From: Dyella choica
GTDB taxonomy: Bacteria > Pseudomonadota > Gammaproteobacteria > Xanthomonadales > Rhodanobacteraceae
Assembly (NCBI RefSeq): GCF_003977665.1
Contig: NZ_RYYV01000009.1
Coordinates: 1-64,000 of the forward strand
Direction: 5' to 3'
DNA length: 64,000 bases
The notes beneath the pieces are model-generated. The model did not search any database. It had not been told where the DNA came from and was given only the letters and a program-made list of their open reading frames with translations. Made by a program: the position numbers and the translations under genes. This document shows, piece after piece, positions 43,971 through 51,699 of this stretch; position 1 is the first letter of the stretch; each line of letters begins with the position of its first letter.

Positions 43971-46085
43971 TCAGGCGCCTGCATAGCGCGCCGCGCCACC
44001 GATCCAGCGCTCGATCAGACGCACCGCCTGCTCCGCATGGTGCGTCAGCATGTATTCCCCCACCTGCTGCACCGTCGGCAGCAGGTGGGCATCGCGTGCC
44101 AGGTCGGCCATGCGGAAACTCAGCTGGCCAGTCTGGCGCGTACCCAGCACTTCGCCGGGGCCGCGCAATGCCAGGTCCTTTTCGGCGATACGGAAACCAT
44201 CGTTGGTTTCACGCATCACCTGTAGGCGTTCGCGCGCGAGCTGCCCCAGCGGCGGCTGGTAAAGCAGCACACAGTTGGAGGCAACTGCACCGCGCCCTAC
44301 TCGCCCACGCAACTGATGCAGTTGCGCCAGCCCGAGGCGCTCGCTGTTCTCGATCACCATCAAGCTGGCATTGGGCACATCCACGCCCACCTCGATGACC
44401 GTAGTCGCCACCAGCAACGAAAGCTCGCCGGTCTTGAACGCATCCATCACCGCCTGCTTTTCTTTCGGCTTCATGCGTCCGTGAATCAGCCCCACCTGGA
44501 GCTCGGCCAGCGCATGCGAAAGCTCCGCATGGGCCGCCTCAGCGGCCTGCGCGCGAAGTTGCTCGGATTCTTCGATCAGGGTGCACACCCAGTAGGCCTG
44601 GCGTCCCTCCACGCAAGCCGCCCGAATTCGTTCTATGACCTCGTTGCGGCGTGCATTGGAAATGGCAATCGTCTGCACCGGCGTGCGGCCCGGCGGCAGC
44701 TCATCGATGGCGGATATATCCAGATCGGCATAGGCGCTCATCGCCAATGTGCGCGGGATGGGTGTTGCCGTGAGCACCAGCTGATGCGGCACAAGCTCCC
44801 CCTCCAAGCCCTTGTCACGCAAGGCCAGCCGTTGCTGCACGCCGAAGCGGTGCTGCTCATCGACAATCACCAAGCCGAGCCGCGCAAACGCCACGCCTTC
44901 CTGCATCAAGGCATGGGTACCGATCACGATCGCCGCGCCCTCGGCCACGCGCCGCAAGGCGTGCTGGCGCGCCTTGCCTTGCTGCTTGCCGGCCAGCCAT
45001 TCGACCTGTATGCCCAGCGGCTCCAGCCAATGACGAAAATTGCGCAGATGCTGTTCCGCGAGCAATTCCGTCGGTGCCATCAGAGCGACCTGGAAGCCCG
45101 CCTCGACCGCCGCCAGCGCCGCGGCGCAGGCCACCGCCGTCTTGCCGGAGCCGACATCGCCTTGCACCAAGCGAAGCATGGGGCGCGGCTGCGAGATGTC
45201 TGCAGCGACTTCCTTGACGACACGCTGTTGCGCTTTCGTCAGTTGGAAGGGCAGTGATCGAAGCCAACGCTCTCGTAGCGTGCCGTCACCACCCAAGACG
45301 GGCGCGCGGCGCTCGCGCACGGCCGCGCGCAAGCGCTTCAAGCTCATGTGCTGGGTGAGCAATTCCTCGAACGCCAGGCGCTGCTGCGCGGGATGGTGGC
45401 CTTGAATCAGCTGGTCGATGCGCGCATCGGGCGGAGGTCGATGTACGTACAACAGTGCCTCGCGCAGCGAGGTCAAGCCGAATTTCGCGCACAACCCGGG
45501 CGGGATCAGCTCCAACTCGGCTTCGTCCGGCAGGCGCTGCAGGGCCTTCTCGATGACGCCACCCAAACGCTTCTGCCCAAGCCCTTCGGTGGCTGGATAG
45601 ACCGGCGTAAGGCGTTCATCGAGCACGACTGGAGCATCTTCCGTAAGGCGCCGATACTGCGGGTGCACCATCTCCAGGCTGCCATTGCCTTGGCGCACCT
45701 CGCCGTAGCAAAGCACACGCGTGCCCACGCGGAACTGCTCTGCCTGCACCCGGTTGAAATGAAAAAAACGCAGCAGCAGCGTTTGCATCGCATCGTCGCC
45801 GATCGCCACCTTGAGTTGCGGGCGGTAGCGAAAACCTTTCTCCACGGCTTCCACCGTGCCGGCCACTTGCGCACGCATGCCCGGACGCAAATCCGCCAGC
45901 GGCGTCAGATGCGTACGATCTTCGTAGCGTAACGGCAGGTGAAACCATAGATCCTGCGCACGATGCAAACCGAGCCGCCCCAGCGACTCGAGCAAAGCGG
46001 GCCCGATACCACCGAGCACCGTTACCGGCAGCTTGCCTACGTCTTCGGTCGTCACTACGGCAGTTTGGGGTTTCGGAGCGGCCAT
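43971..46085 (-). CDS. recG: RecG, ATP-dependent DNA helicase
   Basis: 704-residue helicase that reverses stalled forks and branch-migrates Holliday junctions. Wedge/OB domain in the N-terminal third (DLRPGMRAQVAGTVEAVEKGFRYRPQLKVAIGDD), then SF2 motifs: RLVQGDVGSGKTAVACAAALAA (Walker A), VIVDEQHRFGVQQR (DExH), LTATPIPRTLAMSAYADLDISAIDELPPGRTPVQT, VATTVIEVGVDVPNASLMVIENSERLGLAQLHQLRGRVGRGA (motif VI). The N-terminus carries a short extension. Fourth gene of the rpoZ-spoT-ridA-recG neighbourhood; it may also have its own start, as 59 nt separate it from ridA. Confidence 0.96.
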   Translation of the reverse strand: MAAPKPQTAVVTTEDVGKLPVTVLGGIGPALLESLGRLGLHRAQDLWFHLPLRYEDRTHLTPLADLRPGMRAQVAGTVEAVEKGFRYRPQLKVAIGDDAMQTLLLRFFHFNRVQAEQFRVGTRVLCYGEVRQGNGSLEMVHPQYRRLTEDAPVVLDERLTPVYPATEGLGQKRLGGVIEKALQRLPDEAELELIPPGLCAKFGLTSLREALLYVHRPPPDARIDQLIQGHHPAQQRLAFEELLTQHMSLKRLRAAVRERRAPVLGGDGTLRERWLRSLPFQLTKAQQRVVKEVAADISQPRPMLRLVQGDVGSGKTAVACAAALAAVEAGFQVALMAPTELLAEQHLRNFRHWLEPLGIQVEWLAGKQQGKARQHALRRVAEGAAIVIGTHALMQEGVAFARLGLVIVDEQHRFGVQQRLALRDKGLEGELVPHQLVLTATPIPRTLAMSAYADLDISAIDELPPGRTPVQTIAISNARRNEVIERIRAACVEGRQAYWVCTLIEESEQLRAQAAEAAHAELSHALAELQVGLIHGRMKPKEKQAVMDAFKTGELSLLVATTVIEVGVDVPNASLMVIENSERLGLAQLHQLRGRVGRGAVASNCVLLYQPPLGQLARERLQVMRETNDGFRIAEKDLALRGPGEVLGTRQTGQLSFRMADLARDAHLLPTVQQVGEYMLTHHAEQAVRLIERWIGGAARYAGA

Positions 46086-46144
46086 TGCGGTAAGGCTAAC
46101 TGAGCACGCCGGCGCAGAATGTCAGCAGTCTTCGCCGGAAAGCT

Positions 46145-46528
46145 TCAGTCGAGCACCATGATAACGTCCACCTCGACCTGCGCGCCTTTGGGCAGACCGG
46201 AGACTTCGATGGTGGAGCGGGCGGGATACGGCTGCTGGAAATACTCGCTCATCACGGCATTGACTGCTGCGAAGTTCGCCAGATCGGTCAAGTAGATGCC
46301 GACGCGCACGACCTGCGCCAGCGAACCGCCGGCGGCTTCGGCCACCGCCTTGAGATTGTCGAACACACGACGCGCCTGCGTGCTGATATCACCCTCCACC
46401 AGCGCGCCGCTGGACGGATCGAGCGGAATTTGGCCGGAGAAGTACACCGTATTGCCGGAACGTACGGCCTGCGAGTACGGGCCGATGGCAGCGGGGGCTT
46501 TGTCGGTGGCGATGATGGTGCGGGGCAT
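46145..46528 (-). CDS. ridA: RidA family enamine/imine deaminase
   Basis: 127-residue trimeric protein that hydrolyses reactive 2-aminoacrylate-type enamines from PLP enzymes. The family blocks [77 protein letters not shown] and [26 protein letters not shown] are complete, including the catalytic Arg (PARSTIEV). It is placed between spoT and recG, as in many Xanthomonadales. Confidence 0.95.
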   Translation of the reverse strand: MPRTIIATDKAPAAIGPYSQAVRSGNTVYFSGQIPLDPSSGALVEGDISTQARRVFDNLKAVAEAAGGSLAQVVRVGIYLTDLANFAAVNAVMSEYFQQPYPARSTIEVSGLPKGAQVEVDVIMVLD

Positions 46529-46581
46529 GGCGCAACCTCGTGAGATAGTCGCGACAGTCTAACTAGAAAGAGAAACGAGGC

Positions 46582-46650
46582 GTAGGCTGGGGAGCAAGCG
46601 CCAATATTGCCATGCACGCACATCGCGATGCTGGGTTTGCACCCCAACTT
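46582..46650. repeat. REP-like pair (family B, degenerate copy)
   Basis: Starts GTAGGCTGGGGAGC, contains ATTGCCATGCACG in the centre as in the copy at 8656, then GCGATGCTGGGTTTGCACCCCAAC. It lies upstream of ridA, directly before the family-A element. Unlike the other copies it does not adjoin a stop codon. Confidence 0.55.
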
Positions 46651-46657
46651 AAGGATG

Positions 46658-46798
46658 GTCCAAAAAAATCCGTCATGGTTTTTTTCAGACGCGGCGCATG
46701 TCCGCACGCGACTACCACGAATCAAGCACTCACGTGCTTGCTTTGTGGGCGGTGCATCCTTGCACCGCGGAAGCCCTGAATAGATCAGAGCTTCCCTA
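46658..46798. repeat. Family-A multi-hairpin repeat adjoining the spoT stop
   Basis: Same module order as the copy at 49422: an A-rich hairpin around AAAATCC GTCAT GGTTTT (imperfect), GCGGCGCATGTCCGC, AATCAAGCACTCACGTGCTTG, GGTGCA TCCT TGCACC, and finally GAAGCCCTGAATAGATCAGAGCTTCCC. On the minus strand the last hairpin begins TAGGGAAGCTCTGATC, and its TAG is the spoT stop codon. It fills the 267-nt gap to ridA together with the REP-like pair. Confidence 0.7.
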
Positions 46799-48967
46799 AA
46801 GCGGATAGCGATAGGCTCCGCTCACCACACCCGTTCGCCGCACGCGCCGGATCACTTCGGCCAGATGCTTGCGGTTCCTCACCTCGATAGTGAACAGCAA
46901 GGTGGCGGCGGACATGTCCCGTTCGACGTATTCCACGTTTTCGATATTGGAATCGGCAGCTGCGATCGCAGCCGCCACCGTGGCGAGCACGCCCGGACGG
47001 TTGATCACCTCGATGCGCAGTTCGGCCCGGTAGTCGCCCTGCACGTCGCGATCCCACTCGATGTCCACGCAACGCTCCGGCGACGACTTGCTCAGCTCGG
47101 TCATGTTCGGGCACTCGGTGCGATGCACGACGATGCCTTTGCCCGGCGACAGGTAGCCGACGATCTCATCGCCCGGCAGCGGATGACAGCAGTTGGCAAA
47201 GCTCAGCACACCGCGTTCGGCGCCGGTGATATGGATCTTTTCCGTCGGATGCGTGATCGGCGCGCCACGCGCGGAGCTGCTACCCCGCGCGGCCACCAAC
47301 TGGCTGGCGACCTGGTCAGGCATGCGGTTGCCCAGCGCGATATCGGCCAGCAGCTCCTCCAGGCGCTTGAGCTTGGCTTTGTGCAGGAATTTTTCCAGCG
47401 CCGCCGACTGGATCGAGTCCAGGCTGGTGCCCAGTGCATCCAGCGCGCGGTCGAGCATGCGATGGCCGAAATCCACCGCATCCTCATGCTGCAGATGCTT
47501 CAGGTACTGGCGGATCGCGGTACGTGCCTTGCCGGTGACCACGAATTCCAGCCAGGCCGGATTGGGCATCGCCGAAGGCGCGGTAATGATTTCGACCAGC
47601 TGCCCGGACTCCAGTCGGGTACGCAGCGGCAACAGCTTCTTGTCGACGCGCGCAGCGACCGCGTGGTCGCCCACGTCGGTATGCACGGCATAGGCAAAAT
47701 CCAGTGCCGTCGCGTTGCGCGGCAGCGAAAGAATGTCGCCGCGCGGCGTAAACAGATAGGTCTCGTCCGGGAACAGATCGATCTTGACGTTCTCGATGAA
47801 TTCCGCCGCCGACGGCGTGTTCGCCTGGCTGTCGGCCAGCGCGGAAAGCCATTCGCGCGCACGCGCCTGTGCACTGTTGGCGGGGCCGCTTTCCGTCTTG
47901 TAGGCCCAGTGCGCCGCTACCCCGCGTTCGGCCACCGAGTCCATCTCTTCGGTACGGACCTGTACTTCAATGGGCGCCCCGAAGGGCCCAAGCAATACGG
48001 TGTGCAGCGACTGGTAGCCATTCGCCTTCGGAATGGCGATAAAGTCCTTGAAGCGGCGGTCGACCGGCTTGTAGAGCGCGTGCACGACGCCCAGCGCCAT
48101 GTAGCAGCTCATCGCGGTATCGGTCACCACCCGGAAACCGTACACGTCCATCAACTGGGCAAAGCTCTTGTGCTCGCTGCGCATCTTGGAATAGATGCTC
48201 CACGGCGACTTGATGCGTCCGACCACACGCACCGGAATGCGCTCCTCGACCAGGCGCGCAGTGAGCGCGCCTTCGATGCGGCTCATCGCTTCGCGGCGAT
48301 TGCCCAGCGCCGCGCGAATGCGCTCGCTGATCACGCGATACCGGTCCGGGTGCCAAGCGCGAAAGCCCAGGTCCTGCAGCTCCGCCTTGATCTTGTTCAT
48401 GCCAAGCCGTTGCGCGATCGGTGCATAGATTTCCAGCGTCTCGCGCGCGATGCGGCGGCGTGACTCGGGATCTTTCGCGCCGAGCGTGCGCATATTGTGC
48501 AGACGATCGGCCAGCTTGATCAGGATCACACGCAGATCGCGCGCCATCGCGAGCAGCATCTTGCGGAAGCTTTCCGCGTCGGCCTCCTGGCGGCTGGAGA
48601 AGCGCATCTTGTCCAGCTTGGTGACACCGTCGACCAGCTCCGCCACCGGCTCGCCGAATTCGCCGGCCAACTCGGTACGGGTCAGTTCGGTGTCTTCCAG
48701 CGTGTCGTGCAGAATCGCCGCGATGATGGTTTCCGCATCCATGCCGAACTCGGCCAGGATGCCGGCCACGGCGATCGGATGGGTGATATAGGGCTCACCG
48801 CTTTTGCGTGTCTGCCCCTCGTGCGCCACCGCGCCTACCTGGTAGGCGCGCAACACGCGGGCTACCTGCTGCTCGGGCAAGTAGGCAAGACGCTCTTTCA
48901 GCGCCAGCACGTAGGGGGGCATGGCGGACGTATCCTCGGAAGCCGGATGCGTGGCCGCGGTCGTCAT
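46796..48967 (-). CDS. spoT: SpoT/RelA-type bifunctional (p)ppGpp synthetase/hydrolase
   Basis: 723-residue bifunctional (p)ppGpp enzyme. Hydrolase HD domain with HEGQTRKSGEPYITHPIAVAGIL and AAILHDTLEDTELT (HDxxED metal motif); synthetase domain with DRRFKDFIAIPKANGYQSLHT (RFKD, the bifunctional type) and EVQVRTEEMDSVAERGVAAHWAYK; TGS domain (LFPDETYLFTPRGDILSLPRNATALDFAYAVHTDVG); and a C-terminal ACT domain (AELRIEVINRPGVLATVAAAIAAADSNIENVE). It sets ppGpp levels in response to carbon and fatty acid stress by analogy. The TAG stop is inside the palindromic element. 133 nt separate it from rpoZ. Confidence 0.97.
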   Translation of the reverse strand: MTTAATHPASEDTSAMPPYVLALKERLAYLPEQQVARVLRAYQVGAVAHEGQTRKSGEPYITHPIAVAGILAEFGMDAETIIAAILHDTLEDTELTRTELAGEFGEPVAELVDGVTKLDKMRFSSRQEADAESFRKMLLAMARDLRVILIKLADRLHNMRTLGAKDPESRRRIARETLEIYAPIAQRLGMNKIKAELQDLGFRAWHPDRYRVISERIRAALGNRREAMSRIEGALTARLVEERIPVRVVGRIKSPWSIYSKMRSEHKSFAQLMDVYGFRVVTDTAMSCYMALGVVHALYKPVDRRFKDFIAIPKANGYQSLHTVLLGPFGAPIEVQVRTEEMDSVAERGVAAHWAYKTESGPANSAQARAREWLSALADSQANTPSAAEFIENVKIDLFPDETYLFTPRGDILSLPRNATALDFAYAVHTDVGDHAVAARVDKKLLPLRTRLESGQLVEIITAPSAMPNPAWLEFVVTGKARTAIRQYLKHLQHEDAVDFGHRMLDRALDALGTSLDSIQSAALEKFLHKAKLKRLEELLADIALGNRMPDQVASQLVAARGSSSARGAPITHPTEKIHITGAERGVLSFANCCHPLPGDEIVGYLSPGKGIVVHRTECPNMTELSKSSPERCVDIEWDRDVQGDYRAELRIEVINRPGVLATVAAAIAAADSNIENVEYVERDMSAATLLFTIEVRNRKHLAEVIRRVRRTGVVSGAYRYPL

Positions 48968-49100
48968 GGCGTCACGACGCCCGTTCAGGCAGTCGCCCCG
49001 CTGGGTCGGGTAAGCAGGGAGCTCAGGCGCGACCCGCGGCCTTCCGCTCCGGTGCGGCCGGTTCGACGCTTACTGCGCTGTCGACAGCCGCCCCCATCCA

Positions 49101-49391
49101 TTAGTCGTCTCCGCCCTTGGACAGATCGTCGTCCACTTCCTGCGCAGCCCATTCCAGGGCTTCGCGTTCAGCGCGCTCGCGCTCGGAACGATCGATCTCG
49201 TCGATGGTGACCTGGTCGATGCGGCGGTCGGCGATTTCACGCAACGCCAGCACGGTGGGCTTATCGTTGTCGGGGTTGACCGCCGGTTCGGCGCCTTTGG
49301 CGAGCTGGCGGGCGCGCTTGGTCGCCATCAAAACCAGTTCAAAACGGTTGTCGACCACCTCGAGGCAGTCTTCCACGGTAATTCGAGCCAT
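49101..49391 (-). CDS. rpoZ: RNA polymerase omega subunit
   Basis: 96-residue small RNAP subunit that clamps the C-terminus of beta-prime and forms part of a ppGpp binding site. [34 protein letters not shown] and [14 protein letters not shown] are the family signature. The C-terminal tail is acidic. First gene of the rpoZ-spoT unit. The usual upstream neighbour gmk lies 5 kb away, separated by the mla genes. Confidence 0.97.
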   Translation of the reverse strand: MARITVEDCLEVVDNRFELVLMATKRARQLAKGAEPAVNPDNDKPTVLALREIADRRIDQVTIDEIDRSERERAEREALEWAAQEVDDDLSKGGDD

Positions 49392-49421
49392 GGGAAATCC
49401 TTGAACTATGAACTTCGGAAG

Positions 49422-49568
49422 GTCTGAAAAAATCCGTCCTGGATTTTTTCAGACTCGCTACGTGCGGCATATATCCGCACGTAGCTCTCATGAATCAAGC
49501 ACTTACATGCTTGATTCGTGGGCGGTGCATCCGTGCACCCCGGAAGCTCTGACCAAGTCAGAGCTTCC
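49422..49568. repeat. Family-A element: five consecutive perfect hairpins
   Basis: Arms: (1) 49422-49435 / 49441-49454, 14 bp, GTCTGAAAAAATCC; (2) 49457-49467 / 49475-49485, 11 bp, GCTACGTGCGG; (3) 49492-49501 / 49508-49517, 10 bp, GAATCAAGCA; (4) 49524-49529 / 49534-49539, 6 bp, GGTGCA; (5) 49542-49552 / 49558-49568, 11 bp, GGAAGCTCTGA. All arms pair perfectly. The 349-nt gap between rpoZ and mlaA contains only this element plus the likely promoter space of both genes; no gene. Confidence 0.85.
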
Positions 49569-49740
49569 CTTATACGGCCTCACAGTTTATCGGCCGGGCA
49601 CTTGGCTGGCAATGCGAGTCACTCTTATCATGCCCGATCGTCGCACGCCAGCTCGAAACTAGGGGGGAATACGTGCACAATATAGAACTAGAAAGTACAC
49701 ATTTATCGTCCTCAACCTATTGCAGCGGACCCCTCCCCTG

Positions 49741-50610
49741 ATGCCTTCCCTGCCCCGTCTTGCCGCACTCAGCCGTCTTGTACCTGCGCTGGCCATGCTC
49801 GCCCTGCTGGCGGGCTGCTCCATCGCCCCGCCTCGTACCGACGACCCGCTGGAGAAGTTCAACCGCAAGAGCTACGCCTTCAACATGGCGCTGGACAAGC
49901 ACGTGCTGCGGCCGGTGGCGGTGGGCTACACCAAGGTCACGCCCAAGCCGGTGCAGACCTCGGTCAGCAACTTCTTCACCAACATCAAGCTGCCGATCAG
50001 CATCGCCAACAACCTGCTGCAGGCCCGTCCCAGCGATGCGATGGCGGACACCGGCCGCTTCCTGATCAATATGACCGTGGGCCTGGCCGGCTTCCTCGAC
50101 CCGGCGACGAAGATGCAGATACCGAACAAGGAAACCGATTTCGGCATCACCCTGGCCCGCTGGGGCGTGCCAGAGGGCGACTTCGTGATGGTCCCCTTGC
50201 TGGGCCCGTCGACTTTCCGCGACGTCTTGCAGTACCCGGTGGACGGCTATCTGTTCGACCCAATCAGCTATTTCGAGCGCAACCACAAGTTCCACTGGGG
50301 CCAGTACTACATTCCCGAGGTGGTCTACTTCATCCAGATGCGCGCGGAGTTGCTCGACGCCGACAGCTTTTTGCAGACCGCCTACGACCCTTACGCCTTC
50401 GTACGCGATGCCTGGCGCCAAAACCGCTTGAACAAGATTTACGACGGCAACCCGCCCGCGGACGTCATGCTGAAGCTGCAGCAGGGTCAAGGCTCGAACA
50501 ATCAGGACCAGAACTTCGATCCCGCCGAACTGTTGAAGGAACAGCAGCAGTGGGAGCAGAAGCAGAAGCAGCAGAACAACTCGGGCAACCCGCCCAGCGG
50601 CAATCAATAG
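49741..50610 (+). CDS. mlaA: MlaA (VacJ), outer-membrane phospholipid asymmetry lipoprotein
   Basis: 289-residue lipoprotein. Lipobox LLAGC gives Cys26. The MlaA core follows: DPLEKFNRKSYAFNMALDKHVLRPVAVGY, SNFFTNIKLPISIANNLLQARP, GLAGFLDPATKMQIPNKETDFGITLARWGVPEGDFVMVPLLGPSTFRD and DPISYF. In the outer membrane it removes misplaced phospholipids and passes them to MlaC. A Gln/Asn-rich tail of about 60 residues (QQWEQKQKQQNN) is longer than in E. coli. The ATG at 49741 is used instead of the TTG at 49720. Alone on the plus strand, facing mlaFEDCB across a strong terminator. Confidence 0.94.
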   Translation: MPSLPRLAALSRLVPALAMLALLAGCSIAPPRTDDPLEKFNRKSYAFNMALDKHVLRPVAVGYTKVTPKPVQTSVSNFFTNIKLPISIANNLLQARPSDAMADTGRFLINMTVGLAGFLDPATKMQIPNKETDFGITLARWGVPEGDFVMVPLLGPSTFRDVLQYPVDGYLFDPISYFERNHKFHWGQYYIPEVVYFIQMRAELLDADSFLQTAYDPYAFVRDAWRQNRLNKIYDGNPPADVMLKLQQGQGSNNQDQNFDPAELLKEQQQWEQKQKQQNNSGNPPSGNQ

Positions 50611-50633
50611 ACAGCCGTCGAGTTCTGGCCATA

Positions 50634-50664
50634 AAAAAAACGGGGCCGCGAGCCCCGTTTTTTT
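50634..50664. terminator. Bidirectional terminator between mlaA and mlaB
   Basis: CGGGGC (50641-50646) / GCCCCG (50652-50657) with loop CGCGA, flanked by A7/T7 runs that extend the stem to 13 bp, itself flanked by TGGCC / GGCCA. Located between the convergent mlaA and mlaB genes. Confidence 0.9.
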
Positions 50665-50688
50665 GGCCAGAAGCTGCAAACACCGGTG

Positions 50689-50997
50689 TCAACGCAATAG
50701 CGGCTCCACACCGCAAACCTGCGCCAGCGCCGTCATGCCTGCCGGTACGTGACGCACCGCCACTCGGCGTCCGCCTTGATCAGCTTCAGACAGCGCCGCC
50801 AGCACGCAGGCCAGACCGGCGCTATCGCAACTGTCCACGCCGGCCAGGTCCAGCGTATTGCGGTCACTGCTCGCGAACGCATCCCGCATCGCCACCAGCG
50901 CATTGGCGGCGGTGGCAAAATTCAGGGTGCCGGCTACGGATACCGTACCCGGCCCTTCGGCCGTCACCCGAAACTCGCCTGCCTTAACCGGCGCCAT
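50689..50997 (-). CDS. mlaB: MlaB, STAS-domain subunit of the Mla ABC transporter
   Basis: 102-residue cytoplasmic STAS protein. The STAS pattern is clear: VSVAGTLNFATAANALVAM, then NTLDLAGVDSCDSAGLACVLAALSEADQGGRRVAVRHVP, where SCDSAGLA is the helix start typical of MlaB. It binds the MlaF ATPase and stabilises the MlaFEDB complex. It overlaps mlaC by 14 nt and is the last gene of mlaFEDCB. Confidence 0.9.
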   Translation of the reverse strand: MAPVKAGEFRVTAEGPGTVSVAGTLNFATAANALVAMRDAFASSDRNTLDLAGVDSCDSAGLACVLAALSEADQGGRRVAVRHVPAGMTALAQVCGVEPLLR

Positions 50998-51676
50998 TGG
51001 CCTTGTTGCCCTTGTCCTGCTGTTCCATCTGCTGCAGCGCCTTGTCGCCTTGCGTTTCCAGGTCGGCGATCAGCTTGTCGAGGCCTTCCTTCTTGATCTC
51101 GGCATCGACCTGGTTGCGGTAGTTGGTGATGTAGGAGATGCCTTCGATGATCACGTCATACGCCTTCCACTGACCATCGTTGGTCTGGTGGAACACGTAG
51201 TTCACCGCGATCTGCTTGTTTTCGTCGGTGGTCACCTGGGTCTTTACGACCGTGTACTTCGGATTGACCTCGCCATTGAACGGCAGGACCTTCACCGTGC
51301 CCTTGGTGTAGCTCAGCAGTCCTTCCGCATAGCGGTTGGTCAGCGAGGTGTAGAACGCCTTGGCGAAGCGCGAGCGCTGGTCGGGCGACGCTTCACGCGC
51401 ATGCATGCCCAGCACCAGGATCGACGCCCAGTCGGTGTCGAAATGCGGCAGGAAGATCTGGTTGATCACGGCGACCAGCTTGGGCTTGTTGTTCTGCAGT
51501 TGCGCCTTGTGATCGGCGATCTGCGTGTCGAGCTGGTGGGTGATGTCCTCCACGACCGCTTGCGGCGTCGATGCGCTGGAGGGCTGCGCGCTGGATGCGC
51601 TCTGCGCGAAAGCCGGCGCGACGGTTACTACGCTGCCCAGAGCGATGGCGGTGGCAATAGCCAGATGACGCAACAT
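50984..51676 (-). CDS. mlaC: MlaC, periplasmic phospholipid-binding protein
   Basis: 230-residue periplasmic shuttle. The signal peptide covers about 1-24 (IATAIALGSVVTVAPAFAQ). MlaC blocks FLPHFDTDWASILVLGMHAREASPDQRSRFAKAFYTSLTNRYAEGLLSYTKGTVKVLPFNG and VTTDENKQIAVNYVFHQTNDGQWKAYDVIIEGISYITNYRNQVDAEIKKEGLDKLIADLE are complete. It carries a phospholipid between MlaA and the MlaFEDB complex. It is 23 nt downstream of mlaD. Confidence 0.94.
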   Translation of the reverse strand: MLRHLAIATAIALGSVVTVAPAFAQSASSAQPSSASTPQAVVEDITHQLDTQIADHKAQLQNNKPKLVAVINQIFLPHFDTDWASILVLGMHAREASPDQRSRFAKAFYTSLTNRYAEGLLSYTKGTVKVLPFNGEVNPKYTVVKTQVTTDENKQIAVNYVFHQTNDGQWKAYDVIIEGISYITNYRNQVDAEIKKEGLDKLIADLETQGDKALQQMEQQDKGNKANGAG

Positions 51677-51699
51677 GGATGACTCCTAGTAAAGCCGGC

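Noticed and set aside
42896-44398. 500-codon plus-strand frame opposite the nucleoside hydrolase and recG
   Set aside because: It spans two real genes on the other strand and has no recognisable domain.
46865-48463. 532-codon plus-strand frame opposite spoT
   Set aside because: No domain and shadow-type composition; spoT motifs are complete on the other strand.
49441-49568. CRISPR array
   Set aside because: The repeated units are palindromes of different sequence with no constant repeat/spacer alternation and no cas genes.
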